Of a stretch of DNA of 64,000 nucleotides, positions 10,945 through 22,947 are shown piece by piece. A model generated the notes under the pieces. The model did no database searches and was not told the origin of the DNA. It was given only the letters and a program-made list of their open reading frames with translations. This DNA comes from Thinopyrum elongatum (taxonomy: Eukaryota > Streptophyta > Magnoliopsida > Poales > Poaceae), in contig CM022301.1 of assembly GCA_011799875.1 (NCBI GenBank), positions 89,237,667 through 89,301,666 of the forward strand. Direction: 5' to 3'. A program made the translations under genes and the position numbers. Within the stretch, counting starts at the first letter, position 1, and each line of letters starts with the position of its first letter.

Positions 10945-12720
10945 TCAGAATTCATGTATGGGGTTGACACAATGACTTCCTATTACTCTGTCAGCTGAAG
11001 TTCCAAAATGAAATTCAGCTTTTTCGGAGCCTTTTCCATTCTGCCACAGCCACCGGCGCTGATCAACAAACCATTCATTTTTGTGAAATAAATGTCTGAC
11101 AAAAAAGAACCTAGCGAATATAATCTCTGGTAAGGTCCCTCGATATGAGTCCAAAGTAATTTCTGAGAGATGCAGATCTAGGCATTCGATGTGATTGTTA
11201 TATTGTATCACATTATCCTCCACCGGGTTTAATCTTATCTGCAAAAGAAGAAAACATGTTAGTGCCTGCATGCAGTTTTGAACACTACTACAGGCCTATT
11301 TGGTTTGCAGGATTTGTAAAATGCACTAACGTGCCATGTTCGATCCGCCATGATTAACATGGGCATTTGATTACAATCTAGAAAAATGTAGCTTTCTTCA
11401 CAAGAGGTTGGAGTGGATGAAAAGTTCCCTAAGAAAACTAGTATAGACGAATCCAAAGTATAAATGCTTATGGATTGTAACCATATGGATCAAGCAACCA
11501 ATATGGGGGGGAACATGTATGTACTGAAATCCTCCAGAATTCCTTCAGAAATCGTAGTACATTGTCATTGTAAACTTGGGAAAAGGTGTCAAAAATTGAA
11601 CTACCTTATGGTTAACATTTAACAGGAAAGGAACATCACCTCGATATATAGCTTCTCCAGGCACGGAAAGCATCTCAGGAAACTGACAACTTGGTCCAGG
11701 TTGGGGCCGATAGATTCTAGTGCCAAGACCTTCACTGTGCACAGATTCGGGGTCAAGCTTGTCGAAATCATTTTCTGGATGACAGACAAAAATACATCTT
11801 CAAAATTAGAAATAATGTTAATTTCAAGAAGGAGAGGTAGAAGGCGACTGTTGTACCTAAACGGGTGTGGATCCAATAACAAGTTCGGAGTATTTGTCAG
11901 ACGAGTAGCCCACCACTGTCAATTTCAGCGCAGAAATGACATTGATTCTTGTTGGACCTTCTTGATCAACTACAAGTAATCTCTCAAGTGAAGGTGTGTC
12001 CTCAATGACCATACTGTGGTACACCTTTTGTGATCTCTTGTTGCAGCACCAACAACACACATAAATAGTCCGGAGAGTCATGGAGGTGATGTGGAAGATA
12101 CTCAACCCATTGATCGCCTGAAGACGAAGGTACTTGAGTGCAGTACAGCCGCGGAGTAGGCGCTCCATGTCATCCTTTGGGAGGCAGATGGCGACCAGCT
12201 CGAGGTGCTTCAGTCATGGTAGAATAAGAGCGGGCGCATCATTAGGGGGGATGGCAGTTCATGAACTTGGTGACGCGCAGTGTGGGCGCGAGACGGAGAG
12301 CGGATGTTGGCAGCGAGCGCATATGCCCATCATTAAAAGTGAGCTCCTCGAGCTGATCTAGGGTGGGGGATCGGAACCACTAGTCAAGCTTGGCTCGGTC
12401 CTTGCCGTTGGAACGGAACTTGCCCATGCTAAGGCCTCTGGTTGGGCATGGTGAATGTTGAGGATCTGGGAGAACGCATCCAAGCTTTTGTGATAGCCAT
12501 GGCAAAGCTCGTGGGCATCGATGAGGTTGAGAGGGCTGGAGTGCCATAGGGGACGCCACCGCCGGGAAAGGACGGTTGTCCGCACCCCATATTTGATTGG
12601 GAGGGAGATGATGACTATCAACATATCATCGGGGAGGCTGCTGATGAAGTCTAGGCCTGCTGGAGTCACTTGCGGTTCTTGCTCGACCCGCCTCCGCTTG
12701 TTGGCAGCCTTGTTCTCCAC
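10945..12720 (-). pseudogene. F-box/FBD/LRR-type gene, broken but with introns
   Basis: Starts at ATG 12718-12720. An F-box lies at residues about 22-60 ([16 protein letters not shown], then [16 protein letters not shown]). Leucine-rich segments follow in shifted frames ([18 protein letters not shown] near 12350, then LLRGCTALKYLRLQAINGLS near 12150 and SIGPNLDQVVSFLRCFPCLEKL near 11700). The last exon, after acceptor TTTTGCAG near 11240, matches an FBD domain (NHIECLDLHLSEITLDSYRG). F-box/FBD proteins are substrate receptors of SCF ubiquitin ligases. A frameshift near 12265, a stop near 12217 and TGA in place of CGA at 10945 show it is a pseudogene. Retained introns with GT-AG ends (for example donor after TATATCGAG near 11641) mean it came from genomic DNA, not from mRNA. 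Confidence 0.75.
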
Positions 12721-12937
12721 CTCCGGAGTCTCCTCGTCAGTGGCGCTTTCTGGTAGAAGTGGGAGTACAGGGAATATTTAGTTAAAATAGGGCAAAACAA
12801 AAGTGTGTTGGTAACTAGAAGTTAGTAGGTAGGAATAGAGTAAGAAAATGGAATAACAATTGGTTGCTTAAATACTACACAATTCCTTTGATATTGCTGG
12901 GTAAGTCAACATGCAGATACTTGAAAAGAACACTTAC

Positions 12938-13534
12938 TTTGAACAAAGTCTGGACGGATGATATTGTCGGGGAAGTTAGCATATATCTCATGACCAGGCT
13001 CTTTTATGTGCAGGGCAATTTTAATGCCAGCTTTCAGTATATAAAACTTAGAAATTTCTGTCCAAAGGCTCGTGCCAAAATAGGAGTGACCACATTCATC
13101 AAGTCTTACAGAAGTAACAATTTTAAATCCATGGTTTGTGTTCAGTATGACATCCCTGCGGTCTTGAGTTATGTAAAGGGCAAGATTGTGTACTACAAAT
13201 GATGTTGCATAGCAAGGGACGTGCTGCATAAAATGGTAGGATTGTTAAAGAATATGGTAACATGCAAATATGGGGAAATTGAAAGAACTGTACAACATTT
13301 GAAAGCAAAGGAAAAAAATCTAAAATTAAACAGATAGTGTAATCATGATGTCATGGAAATATGAGAGTAATCGAAAGAACAATATATCATTAATTTGCCT
13401 AATATAGAAAGAAGATGAAAAAAAATCCCCTTTGACGTATATGCTGCATGTGGCACCTTTTATCCAAATGTAGCAATATATAGTAGGGGGAAAGTAGGCC
13501 ATGCCAACCGATGTAGGGTGAGATTGAACATACC
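12938..13534 (-). CDS. B3-like exons near left side of inner CACTA
   Basis: One exon runs 13223 to 12938, with acceptor TTTTATGCAG and donor GTAAGTG. An upstream exon ends at 13534 with donor GTATGT; its start is unclear (about 13630). The main exon encodes a beta-rich segment with the pattern HGFKIVTSVRLDECG, GTSLWTEISKFYILKAG, IALHIKEPG. This fits the second half of a plant B3 DNA-binding fold (aromatic-xx-Phe/Ile helix, then an AG/EG turn and strand). The gene reads toward the left end, like its neighbours. The B3 call is from pattern only and needs a profile search. Confidence 0.45.
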
Positions 13535-14079
13535 GCGCGCATCCTGAAGCCATCTCGTACAGTGAGATGGAACTCCACGGATGTCTGGCCGAGGCCGCAA
13601 AGTCCTGATGTGTCCACGCACTATACACTCTATGAATGAAAGAAACCCCTCAAATCAGCTCGAATAAAAATGAATTCACGGCGATTTCGGCCATGTGATG
13701 AAAGGAGGCAGATGAACTAGGATAAGAGATGAGAGAATATCTCATTAAATTAGTTACCTTGTTGTCCATGAGAAAAAACCCTCAATACGACGGATTCCCC
13801 AATCGGGTGGAGCTGGGTCGACGACGAGCAGCGTTAAGAAAGTTGATGGCGATAGGTGGCGCCAAGCGGAAGTGAAAAAATGCGGTGGGGTTTGCCGGCA
13901 GCCTGGCAGCGGCGACAGGCATCGAGCTAAGTGGTTGCCACGGCGATAGGGGGTGCCATGCAGAGTCGCGGAGGAGCTTGTGCAGGTGTGAATGGGGACC
14001 GGAGGGGGTGGCGGGCGGGGTGAGGGTATTTGTGACGTGGGGATGGTGAGGGTTTTCTTTTTTCTTTTTTGAATTGGGT

Positions 14080-14215
14080 GGTGAGGGTTTTCTGTCCCAC
14101 AAAGTGTTTCGGAGGCAACGGTTTGCTAGAGCCAACCGTGTGTGATTGACGTAACTGGGAAAATGAAAGTCATTGCACACGGTTCCAATTTGGGAACCGT
14201 GTGTGATTGACGTAC
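14080..14215. repeat. Subterminal-like motifs (CCGTGTGTGATTGACG)
   Basis: Two copies of AACCGTGTGTGATTGACGTA at 14137 and 14198 with an inverted partial copy (CATTGCACACGGTTCC) between them. These resemble the repeats at the inner CACTA ends. 13640-14080 is otherwise without a supported gene. Confidence 0.6.
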
Positions 14216-14217
14216 TA

Positions 14218-14445
14218 CCTCCATCCTGGTTTATTGGTCCCCTTTGTAATTTGTGCCAAATTTTGACCAAAGATTTAACTAACAAATGTTTATGCATGTC
14301 ACCAAAAATTATATCATTGAACACTATGTTCAAATACGAATACAACGATATAATTTTTGCTGTCCTGCACTAACATTTTGTCAGTTAAATCTTTGGTCAA
14401 AATTTAACACAAATTACAAAGGGGACCAATAAACCAGGACGGAGG
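14218..14445. mobile_element. Stowaway-type MITE
   Basis: Long hairpin. The left arm begins CCTCCATCCTGGTTTATTGG and the right arm ends CCAATAAACCAGGACGGAGG. The TA target duplication is at 14216-14217 and 14446-14447. Length (228 bp), TA target and CCTCC..GGAGG ends fit Stowaway (Mariner-derived) elements, which are mobilised in trans by Mariner transposase. Confidence 0.9.
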
Positions 14446-14651
14446 TAGATTCCATCAACTGAACTGGTTGCATCCATATCCCACATTTAGACAAAAGTAA
14501 ATATGTATTAAACATACTCAGGCATAGATAATAAGCGTACACAAGCATAGTTCAACCATAAGTATATAGTTCAACCGTCATTAAGCATACTCAACCACAT
14601 TTATAATTAAGACACTACATAGCCATACATAGTTCAATCCCACATTTCATC

Positions 14652-15691
14652 TCATCTGCCGGCACGATCGTGAAGCTTCTCCAGGTACTCAGTGTACATG
14701 GCGTGTGCCACCCTGCGAGAATACTTCTGCCTGAAGGAGTCAACGGCTCGTCCTCTTGCATGCGCCAGAACACTTTGATATGCGTGATGAAGCTTTTGGT
14801 TGCAAAATGGGAATCGAGAGCCCCCGTTCCAGGTCCTAATACGCTTGTTATGCATTCCCGCATAAAGCTCCCTGAGGATTTGCCTCTTGTACGTCCTCTG
14901 GCCATCTTCATCCTCGCCGTCGACATCGTCAGATAGCACCTATACATATAGTAAAAAAATGTGGCGTCAAATTTGGGATACGAACTAATCTCTAGCGAAC
15001 ATTTGGCAGTTGCCAAAATTAGGCATCAAATCAATTTTTACATGCCATAAAGTAGGATTAGGAATTTATGTCTATTTTTTAGACATATCCAAAGATTATG
15101 GTTCGATTTTTAAGCACAATCGTCTATGTATAGACTAATCTTGAAAAAAATGGCACAAACATATATGTAGGTCATTCAAAATCAATTGTCAAGACCTGGC
15201 TAGGAATTATTAGCACGAACACTAACCCTAGTTGGATTATTAGCAGAAATCATTTGCACAGATGAAACAACTAATCACTTATCATTTGTACCATTCAAAC
15301 AATCAATACACTACATGGATCTAACGAAACTTACTCAGATTTCATGGATTGAGAGAACATAACCATAGGATTTCTATTCCAAAAAGGGGGAGGCAGGAGT
15401 AACCAGAGAAATCCTAGGATGTATTTGACACATAAATGGGTATAGATGACTAACCGGTTGTCCGTCGTTGTCGGAGTTGTCGCCCGAGTCGTCACCGGAG
15501 TCGTCGCCGGAGTCGGTGTGGACCTCCGGCTCCGGCTGTGGAAGCACGACGCCATCGACGATGTGAAGGTGCAGCGATACCTCATTGGCGGCGATGGCAA
15601 CCTCTGTCTCCATCTTCATGCCGTGCTTCGGTGCTTCAGCAGCCCCGGCATCGCCACTCCCTCCGATGGGGCGCTTCGGCGGCATCCTCAT
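14652..15691 (-). CDS. Intact two-exon gene with acidic N-terminus and zf-XS-like motif
   Basis: Exon 1 is 15691-15455 (79 codons, ATG at 15691; a second Met three codons in) and ends at donor GTTAGTC. Exon 2 is 14939-14652 after acceptor TATGTATAG. Both are phase 0, and splicing gives one open frame of 174 residues with no stop. Exon 1 has a Glu/Asp-Ser-Gly acidic run (DSGDDSGDDSGDNSD). Exon 2 has RFPFCNQKLHHAYQSVLAHA, which resembles the zf-XS zinc finger of SGS3/FDM-type RNA-directed methylation proteins, although one Cys is replaced by Phe. No XS domain follows, so this is a partial or derived protein. It lies inside the inner CACTA and reads toward its left end. Confidence 0.6.
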
Positions 15692-15923
15692 ACACTGACG
15701 GCTTTGAGGACTGAGAGCGGCGTCGAGGATGCATACGGAGAGAGAGAGGATTGTGTGTGTCGCGAGGATGGGGGGTGTGGTCGCTCGGGCACACCATTAA
15801 TATGGAGTAGTGGGAGAGAGGCGGGCGGCGGTCCAACCGTTGGCTCGCCTCCTGGTGAGCCTGCGCACCGGACTGCTGGCATGCCTACCGTCATTTCACA
15901 CAGCTACTCGCACGCCTCCTGAT

Positions 15924-17694
15924 TGTTGGAAATATGCCCTAGAGGCAATAATAAAGTGGTTATTATTATATTTCCTTAATCATGATAAAGGTTTATTATT
16001 CATGCTATAATTGTATTGACCGGAAACTTAAATACATGTGTGGATACATAAACAAATACCGTGTCCCTAGTGAGCCTCTACTAGACTAGCTCGTTGATCA
16101 AAAGATGGTTAAGGTTTCCTAACCATAGACATGTGTTGTCACTTGATAACGGGATCACATCATTAGGAGAATGATGTGATGGACAAGACACATCCATTAG
16201 CTTAACATATGATCGTTCAGTTTATTGCTACTGCTTTCTTAATGTCAAATACATATTCCTTCGACCATGAGATCATGCAACTCCAGGATACCGGAGGAAT
16301 ACCTTGTGTGCTATCAAACATCACAGTGTAACTGGGTGATCATAAATATGCTCTACAGGTATCTCCGAAGGTGTATGTTGAGTTGGCATGGATCGAGATT
16401 GGGATTTGTCACTCCGTATGACGAAGGGGTATCTCTGGGCCCTCTCGATAATACAGCATCACAAGAAGCTTGCAAGCAAAGTGACTAAGGAGTTAGTTAT
16501 GAGATGATGTATTACGGAACGAGTAAACAGACTTGCCGATAACGTGATTGAACTAGGTATGGAGATACCGACGATTGAATCTCGGGCAAGTAACATACCG
16601 ACAGACAAAGGGAACTACGTATGTTGTCATAAAGGTTCGACCGATAAAGATCTTCGTAGAATATGTAGGAACCAATATGGGCATCTAGGTCCCACTATTG
16701 GTTATTGACCGGAGAAGCATCTCGGTCATGTCTACATCATTCTCGAATTCGTAGGGTTCGCATGCTTAACGTTCGTTGACGATATAGTATTATATGAGTT
16801 ATGTGAATTGGTGACCGAATGTTGTTCGGAGTCCCGGATGAGATCACGGACATGACGAGGAGCTCCGGAATGGTCCGGAGGTAAAGATTGATATATAGGA
16901 CGATACTATTTGGTCTCCGGAAAGGTTTCGGAATGCACCAGGTATTTATCGGATCACCGGAAGGGGTTCCGGGAAGGCCACGGGGAGTTATTGGGCTTAT
17001 TGGGCCAACAAGGTAAGCACACCAGCCCACAAGGGGCTGGTGCGCCCCACCTCTAGGCTGCTGGCCCTTAGGGAAGGAAAGGGGGAGGGCTAGCCCCTCC
17101 CGCCTTCTCTTTCACATGAGAGAAAGGAAAGGGGGGGCGCCTCCCCTCCTGCCTTCTCCCGAGGCGCCAAAGAAGGAAGGGGAGGGCGCGGCCAGGGCTG
17201 GCCGCCCGCCCCCTTGGGGGCGCCCTAAGCTACCTCCCCTCCTCCCCTGCCTATATATATGATAAAAGGGAGAGGTGCAACACACACCACGAATCCCCAA
17301 GCCATGTGCGGCGCCCCGTCTCCCTCTAGTTCTAGTTCCTCTTCCGTCCATGTCCGTTGTGCTTGGCGAAGCCCTGCGGATAGTTTCACCACCACCGTCA
17401 CCACGCCGTCATGCTGCCAGAACTCATCTACTACTTTGCCTCTCTTGCTAGATTGATAAGGTGAGGACATCATCGAGCTGAACATGTGCTGAACGCGGAG
17501 GTGCCGTACGTTCGGTACTTGATCGGGACGGATCGTGAAGGTGTACGACTACATCAACCGCGTTGATAAACTCTTCTGCTTAGCGATCTACAAGGGTATG
17601 TAGATGCTCTCCCCCTCTCGTAGCTATGCATATCCATGGATAGATCTTGCGTGTGCATAGAATTTTTTTGTTTTCCATGCAATGTTCCCCAATA
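15924..17694 (+). repeat. 5' LTR of the Copia element
   Basis: Begins TGTTGGAAATATGCCCTAGA and ends TTCCCCAATA, where the usual terminal CA has changed to TA. A TATA-type promoter lies at about 17252-17260 (CTATATATATGATAAAAGG). It is 1771 bp, close to the 1782 bp of the 3' LTR once its insertion is removed. The first 100 bp differ from the 3' LTR at about four positions, all transitions. Confidence 0.93.
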
Positions 17695-17695
17695 G

Positions 17696-17709
17696 TGGCA
17701 TCAAGAGCC
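17696..17709 (+). other. Primer-binding site (tRNA-Met)
   Basis: TGGCATCAAGAGCC, one base after the LTR end, matches the TGGTATCAGAGCC consensus for initiator tRNA-Met priming used by this Copia group, with small changes. 17710-18968 is the untranslated leader and carries no supported gene. Confidence 0.85.
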
Positions 17710-18968
17710 AGGTCTATGCGTAGATGATATGCACGAGTAGAACACAAAGGAGTTGTGGGCAGTGAGGTTCATATTGCTTCCCACCAATGTCTTATTTTGA
17801 TTCGGCGGCATTGTGGGATGAAGCGGCCCAGACCATCTTTACATGTCCACGCACATGAGACCGGTTCCACTGACTGACATGTAACTTATTTTGCATAAAG
17901 GTGGCTGGCGGGTGTCTATTTCTCCTACTTTAGTTGAATCGGATTTGACTACGGCGGTCCTTGCAGAAGGTTAAATAGCAACTTGATAATCACCATTGTG
18001 GTTTTGCGTAGGTAAGAACGGTTCTTGCTAGTTGCCCATACCAGCCACGTAAAACTTGCAACAACAAAGTAGAGGACGTCTAACTTGTTTTTGCAGGGCA
18101 TGTTGTGATGTGATATGGTCAAGATATGATGTGATATATGTTGATGTATGAGATGATCATGTTTTGTAATAAGTTCACGACTTGCATGTCGATGAGTACA
18201 ACAATCGGCAGGAGCCTTAGGGTTGTCTTTAATTATTGTATGACCTGCACGTCAATCACTAAGCGCCATGTAATTGCTTTATTTTATCGCTATGCGTTAG
18301 CAATAGTTGTAGAAGCAATAGTTGGCGAGATGACCCCGACGCTACGATGGACATCAAGGTGTCGTGCCGGTGATGATGGAGATCATGCCGATGCTTTGGA
18401 GATGGAGATCAAAAGCACAAGATGATGATAGCCATATCATGTCACATATTTTTGATTGCATGTGATGTTTATCCTTTATGAATCTTATTTTGCTTAGAAC
18501 GACGGTAGCATTATAAGATGATCCCTTCACTTAATTTCAAGATAAAAAGTGTTCTCCCCGAGTATGCACCGTTGCTAAAGTTCGTCGTTTCGAAGCACCT
18601 CGTGATGATCGGGTGTGATAGACTCTACGTTCACATACAATGGGTGTAAGCCAATTTTGCACATGCAGAATACTTTGGTTAAACTTGACAAGCCTAGCAT
18701 GTACAGACATGGTCTCGAAACACTGGAGACCGAAAGGTCGAACGTGAGTCATATAGTAGATATGATCAACATAGAGATGTTCACCATTGAAGACTACCCC
18801 ATCTCCCGTGATGATCGGACATGGGTTAGTTGATTTGGATCATGTATCACTTAGACAACTTGAGGGATGTTGATTTAAGTGGGAGTTTGTTAGTAATTTG
18901 ATTATTTGAACTAAAATTTATCATGGACTTAGTCTTAATAGTTTTTTGCATATCTATGTTGTAGATCA

Positions 18969-20297
18969 ATGGCCCTTGCTACCGTTCCCTTGAATTTTAA
19001 TGCGTTCCTAGAGAAAGCTAAGTTGAAAGATGATGGTAGTAACTACACGGACTGGGTCCGTAACTTGAGGATTATCCTCATTGCTGCATAGAAGAATTAT
19101 GTCCTTGATGCACCGCTAGGTGATAGACCTGCTGCAGGAGCTACTGCAGATGTTATGAACGTCTGGCAGGCTCGATCTGATGACTACTCAATAGTTCAGT
19201 GTGCCATGCTTTACGACTTAGAACTGGGACTTCAAAGACGTTTTGAACGCCATGGAGCATATGAGATGTTCCAAGAGCTGAAGATAATATTTCAAGCTAA
19301 TGCCCGGGTTGAGAGATATGAAGTCTCCAACAAGTTCTATAGCTGTAAGATGGAGGAGAACAGTTATGTCAGTGAACACATACTCAAAATGTCTGGGTAT
19401 CATAACCACTTGACTCATCTGGGAATTGATCTTCCAGTTGAGAGTGTTATTGACAAAATTCTTCAGTCACTGCCACCAAGCTACAAAGGCTTCGTGATGA
19501 ACTATAATATCCAAGGGATGATGAAAATGATTCCCGAGCTCTTCGCGATGTTGAAATTGGCGGAGGTAGAAATCAAGAAGGAGCATCAAGTGTTGATGGT
19601 TAACAAGACCACTAGTTTCAACGAAAAGGGCAAGGGAAATAAAGGGAACTTAAAGAAGAATGGCAAGCAAGTTGCCGATCCCGTGAAGAAGCCCAAAGTT
19701 GGACCCAAGCCTGAAACTGAGTGCTTTTACTTCAAAGGAAATGGTCACTGGAAGCGGAACTGCCTCAAATACTTGGCGGATAAGAAGGATGGCAAAATGA
19801 ACAAAGGTATATTTGATATACATGTTATTGATGTGTTCCTTACTAATGCTTGTAGTAGCGCCTGGGTATTTGATACTGGTTCAGTTGCTCATATTTGTAA
19901 CTCGAAACAGGAGCTGCGGAATAAACGAAGATTGGCTAAGGACGAGGTGACGATGCGCGTCGGGAATGGTTCCAAGGTCGATGTGATCGCCGTCGGCATG
20001 CTACCTCTACATCTACCTTCGGGGTTAGTTTTTGACCTCAATAATTGTTATTTGGTGCCAGCGTTGAGCATGAACATTATATCTGGATCTTGTTTATTGC
20101 GAGACGGTTATTCATTTAAGTCAGAGAATAATGGTTGTTCTATTTATATGAGTAATATCTTTTATGGTCATGCACCTTTGATGAATGGTCTATTCTTGTT
20201 GAATCTCGATCTAGTGATACACATATTCATATTATTGATGCCAAAATATGCAAAGTTGATAATGATGGTGCAACGTACTTGTGGCACTGCCGTTTAG
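18969..20297 (+). pseudogene. Copia gag and protease (broken)
   Basis: The frame starts at ATG 18969 (MALATVPLNFNAFLEKAKL). Codon 41 is TAG (19089-19091), fitting CAG to TAG in AAQKNYVL. The frame then stays open to 20297. The capsid part is followed by a zinc knuckle reading CFYFKGNGHWKRNC, in which the second Cys has become Phe. The retropepsin-like active site is WVFDTGSVAHICNS at about 19864-19905. The gag protein packages element RNA and the protease cleaves the polyprotein. A frameshift near 20215-20230 separates this part from integrase. Confidence 0.88.
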
Positions 20298-21360
20298 GTC
20301 ATATTGGTGTAAAGCGCTTGAAGAAACTCCATGCAGATGGACTTTTTGGAATCACTTGATTATGAATCATTTGATACTTGTGAACCATGCCTCATGGGTA
20401 AGATGACTAAAACTCCGTTCTCCGGAACAATGGAGTGAGCTAATGACTTATTGGAAATAATACATACCGATGTATGCGGTTTGATGAGTGTTGAGGCACG
20501 CGACGGGTATCGTTATTTTCTAACCATCACAGATGATTTAAGTAGGTATGGGTATATCTACTTGATGAAACACAAGTCTAAAACCTTTGAAAAGTTCAAA
20601 GAATTTTAAAGTGAAGTGGAGAATCATCATAACAAGAAAATAAAGTTTCTAAAATCTGATCGTGGAGGCGAATATTTGAGTTATGAGTTTGGCCTTCATT
20701 TCAGACAATGTGGAATTGTTTCACAACTCACGCCACCTGGAACACCACAGCGTAATGGTGTGTCTGAACGTCGTAACCGTACTTTATTAGATATGGTGTG
20801 TTCTATGATGTCTCTTACCGATTTGCCTTTATCGTTTTGGGGTTATGCATTAGAGACAGCCGCATTCACGTTAAATAGGGCACCGTCTAAATCCGTTGAG
20901 ATGACACCGTATGAACTATGGTTTGGCAAGAAACCTAAGCTGTCGTTTCTTAAAGTTTGGGGATGTGACACTTATATCAAAAGGCTTCAGCCTGATAAGC
21001 TCGAACCCAAATCGGAGAAGTGCGTCTTCATAGGATACCCTAAAGAAACTATTGGGTACACCTTCTACCACAGATCCGAAGGCAAGATCTTTGTTGCTAA
21101 GAATGGGTCATTTCTAGAGAAGGAGTTTCTCTCGAAAGAAGTGAGTGGGAGGAAAGTAGAACTTGATGAGGTAATTGTACCTTCTCTCGAAGAAAGTAGC
21201 ATATCAGAGAAAACCGTTCCCGTGATGCCTACACCAACTAGAGAGGAAGCTAATGATGATGATCATGAAACTTCGGAACAAGTTACTACTGAACCTCACA
21301 GGTCGACCAGAACACGTTCCACACTAGAGTGGTACGGTAATCCTGTCTTGGAAGTCATGT
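20230..21360 (+). pseudogene. Copia integrase (broken)
   Basis: The N-terminal HHCC zinc site is visible as LWHCRLGH and TCEPCLMGK. The D,D-35-E core shows IIHTDVCG, FLKSDRGGEY and the Glu of NGVSERRNRT. In-frame stops are at 20436-20438 (TGA) and 20607-20609 (TAA), plus a frameshift near 20353. From 20616 the frame is open through the GKKP-type region and into RT. The enzyme would insert the cDNA into the genome. Confidence 0.9.
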
Positions 21361-22947
21361 TGTTAGACAACGGCGAACCTACGAACTATGAAGAAGCTAT
21401 GATGAGCCCAGATTCCGACAAATGGCTTGAGGCCATGAAATCTGAGATAGGATCCATGTATGAGAACAAAGTGTGGACTTTGGTGGACTTGCCCGATGAT
21501 CGGCAGGTCATTGAAAATAAATGGATCTTCAAGAGGAAGACAAACGCTGATGATAATATCACTGTCTACAAAGCTCGACTTGTCGCGAAAGGTTTTTGAC
21601 AAGTTCAAGGGGTTGACTATGATGAGACTTTCTCATCCGTTGTGATGCTTAAGTTTGTCCGAATCATGTTAGCAATTGTCGCATTTTATGATTATGAAAT
21701 CTGGCAAATGGACGTCAAAACTACATTCCTTAACGGATTTCTTAAAGAAGAGTTGTATATGATGCAACCAGAAGGTTTTGTCGATCCTAAAGGTGCTAAC
21801 AAAGTGTGCAAGCTCCAATGATCCATTTATGGACTGGTGCAAGCATCTCGGAGTTGGAATATACGCTTTGATGATGTGATCAAAGCATATGGTTTTATAC
21901 AGACTTACCGTGAAGCCTGTATTTACAAGAAAGTGAGTGGGAGCTCTGTAGCATTTCTGATATTATATGTAGATGACATATTATTGATTGGAAATGACAG
22001 AATTTCTGGATAGCATAAAAGAATACTTGAATAAGAATTTTTCAATGAAAGACTTCAGTGAAGCTGCTTATATATTGGGCATCAAGATCTATAGGGATAG
22101 ATCGGGACGCTTAATAGGACTTTCACAAAGCACATACCTTGAAAAAGTTCTGAAGAAGTTCAAAATGGACAAGTCAAAGAAAGGGTTCTTGCCTGTGTTG
22201 CAAGGTGTGAAATTGAGTCAGACTCAAAGTCCGACCATGACAGAAGATAGAGAGAAAATGAAAGTCATTCCCTATGCCTCAGCCATAGGATCCATTATGT
22301 ATGCCATGCTGTGTACCAGACCTGATGTGTGCCTTGCCATAAGTTTGGCATGGAGGTACCAAAGTAATCCAGGAGTGGATCACTGGACAGTGGTCAAGAA
22401 CATCCTAAAGTACCTGAAAAGGACCAAGGATATGTTTCTCGTTTATGGAGGTGACGAAGAGCTCATCGTAAAGGGTTACGTTGATGCTAGCTTTGACATA
22501 GATCCGGATGACTCTAAGTCATAAACCGAATACGTATTTATATTGAATGGTGGAGCTGTCAGTTGGTGCAGTTCCAAGCAGAGCGTCGTGGCGGGATCTA
22601 CGTGTGAAGTGGAGTACATAGCTGCTTCGGAAGCAGCGCATGAAGGAGTCTGGATGAACGAGTTCATATCCGATCTTGGTTTAATACCCAGTGCATCGGG
22701 TTCAATGACAATCTTTTGTGACAACACTAGAGCAATTGCCTTAGCGAAGGAATCCAGGTTTCACAAGAGAACCAAACACATCAAGAGACGCTTCAACTCC
22801 ATTCGTGAAAAGGTCAAGGATGGAGACATAGAAATTTGCAAAGTACATATGGATTTGAATGTGGCATACCCGTTGACTAAACCTCTTCCGCGGGCAAAAC
22901 ATGATCACCACCAAGACTCCATGGGTGTTAAATTCATTACTATGTAA
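21361..22947 (+). pseudogene. Copia reverse transcriptase and RNase H (broken)
   Basis: RT starts with TNYEEAMMSPDSDKWLEAM and shows VWTLVDLP and KWIFKRK. The polymerase site is LYVDDILLIGND at 21963-21992 (YVDD at 21966-21977). RNase H shows GYVDASFD, the WCSSKQ..VAGSTCEVEYIA block and DNTRAIALAK. In-frame stops are TGA 21597-21599, TGA 21829-21831 and TAA 22522-22524, and there is a frameshift near 21985. Every stop can be explained by C-to-T in CGA or CAA. The frame ends at 22947, just before the purine tract. Confidence 0.9.

Noticed and set aside
13782..14345. Minus-strand frame of 187 codons
   Set aside because: It runs through the Stowaway hairpin and subterminal-like repeats. Composition is low-complexity Pro/His with no conserved pattern.
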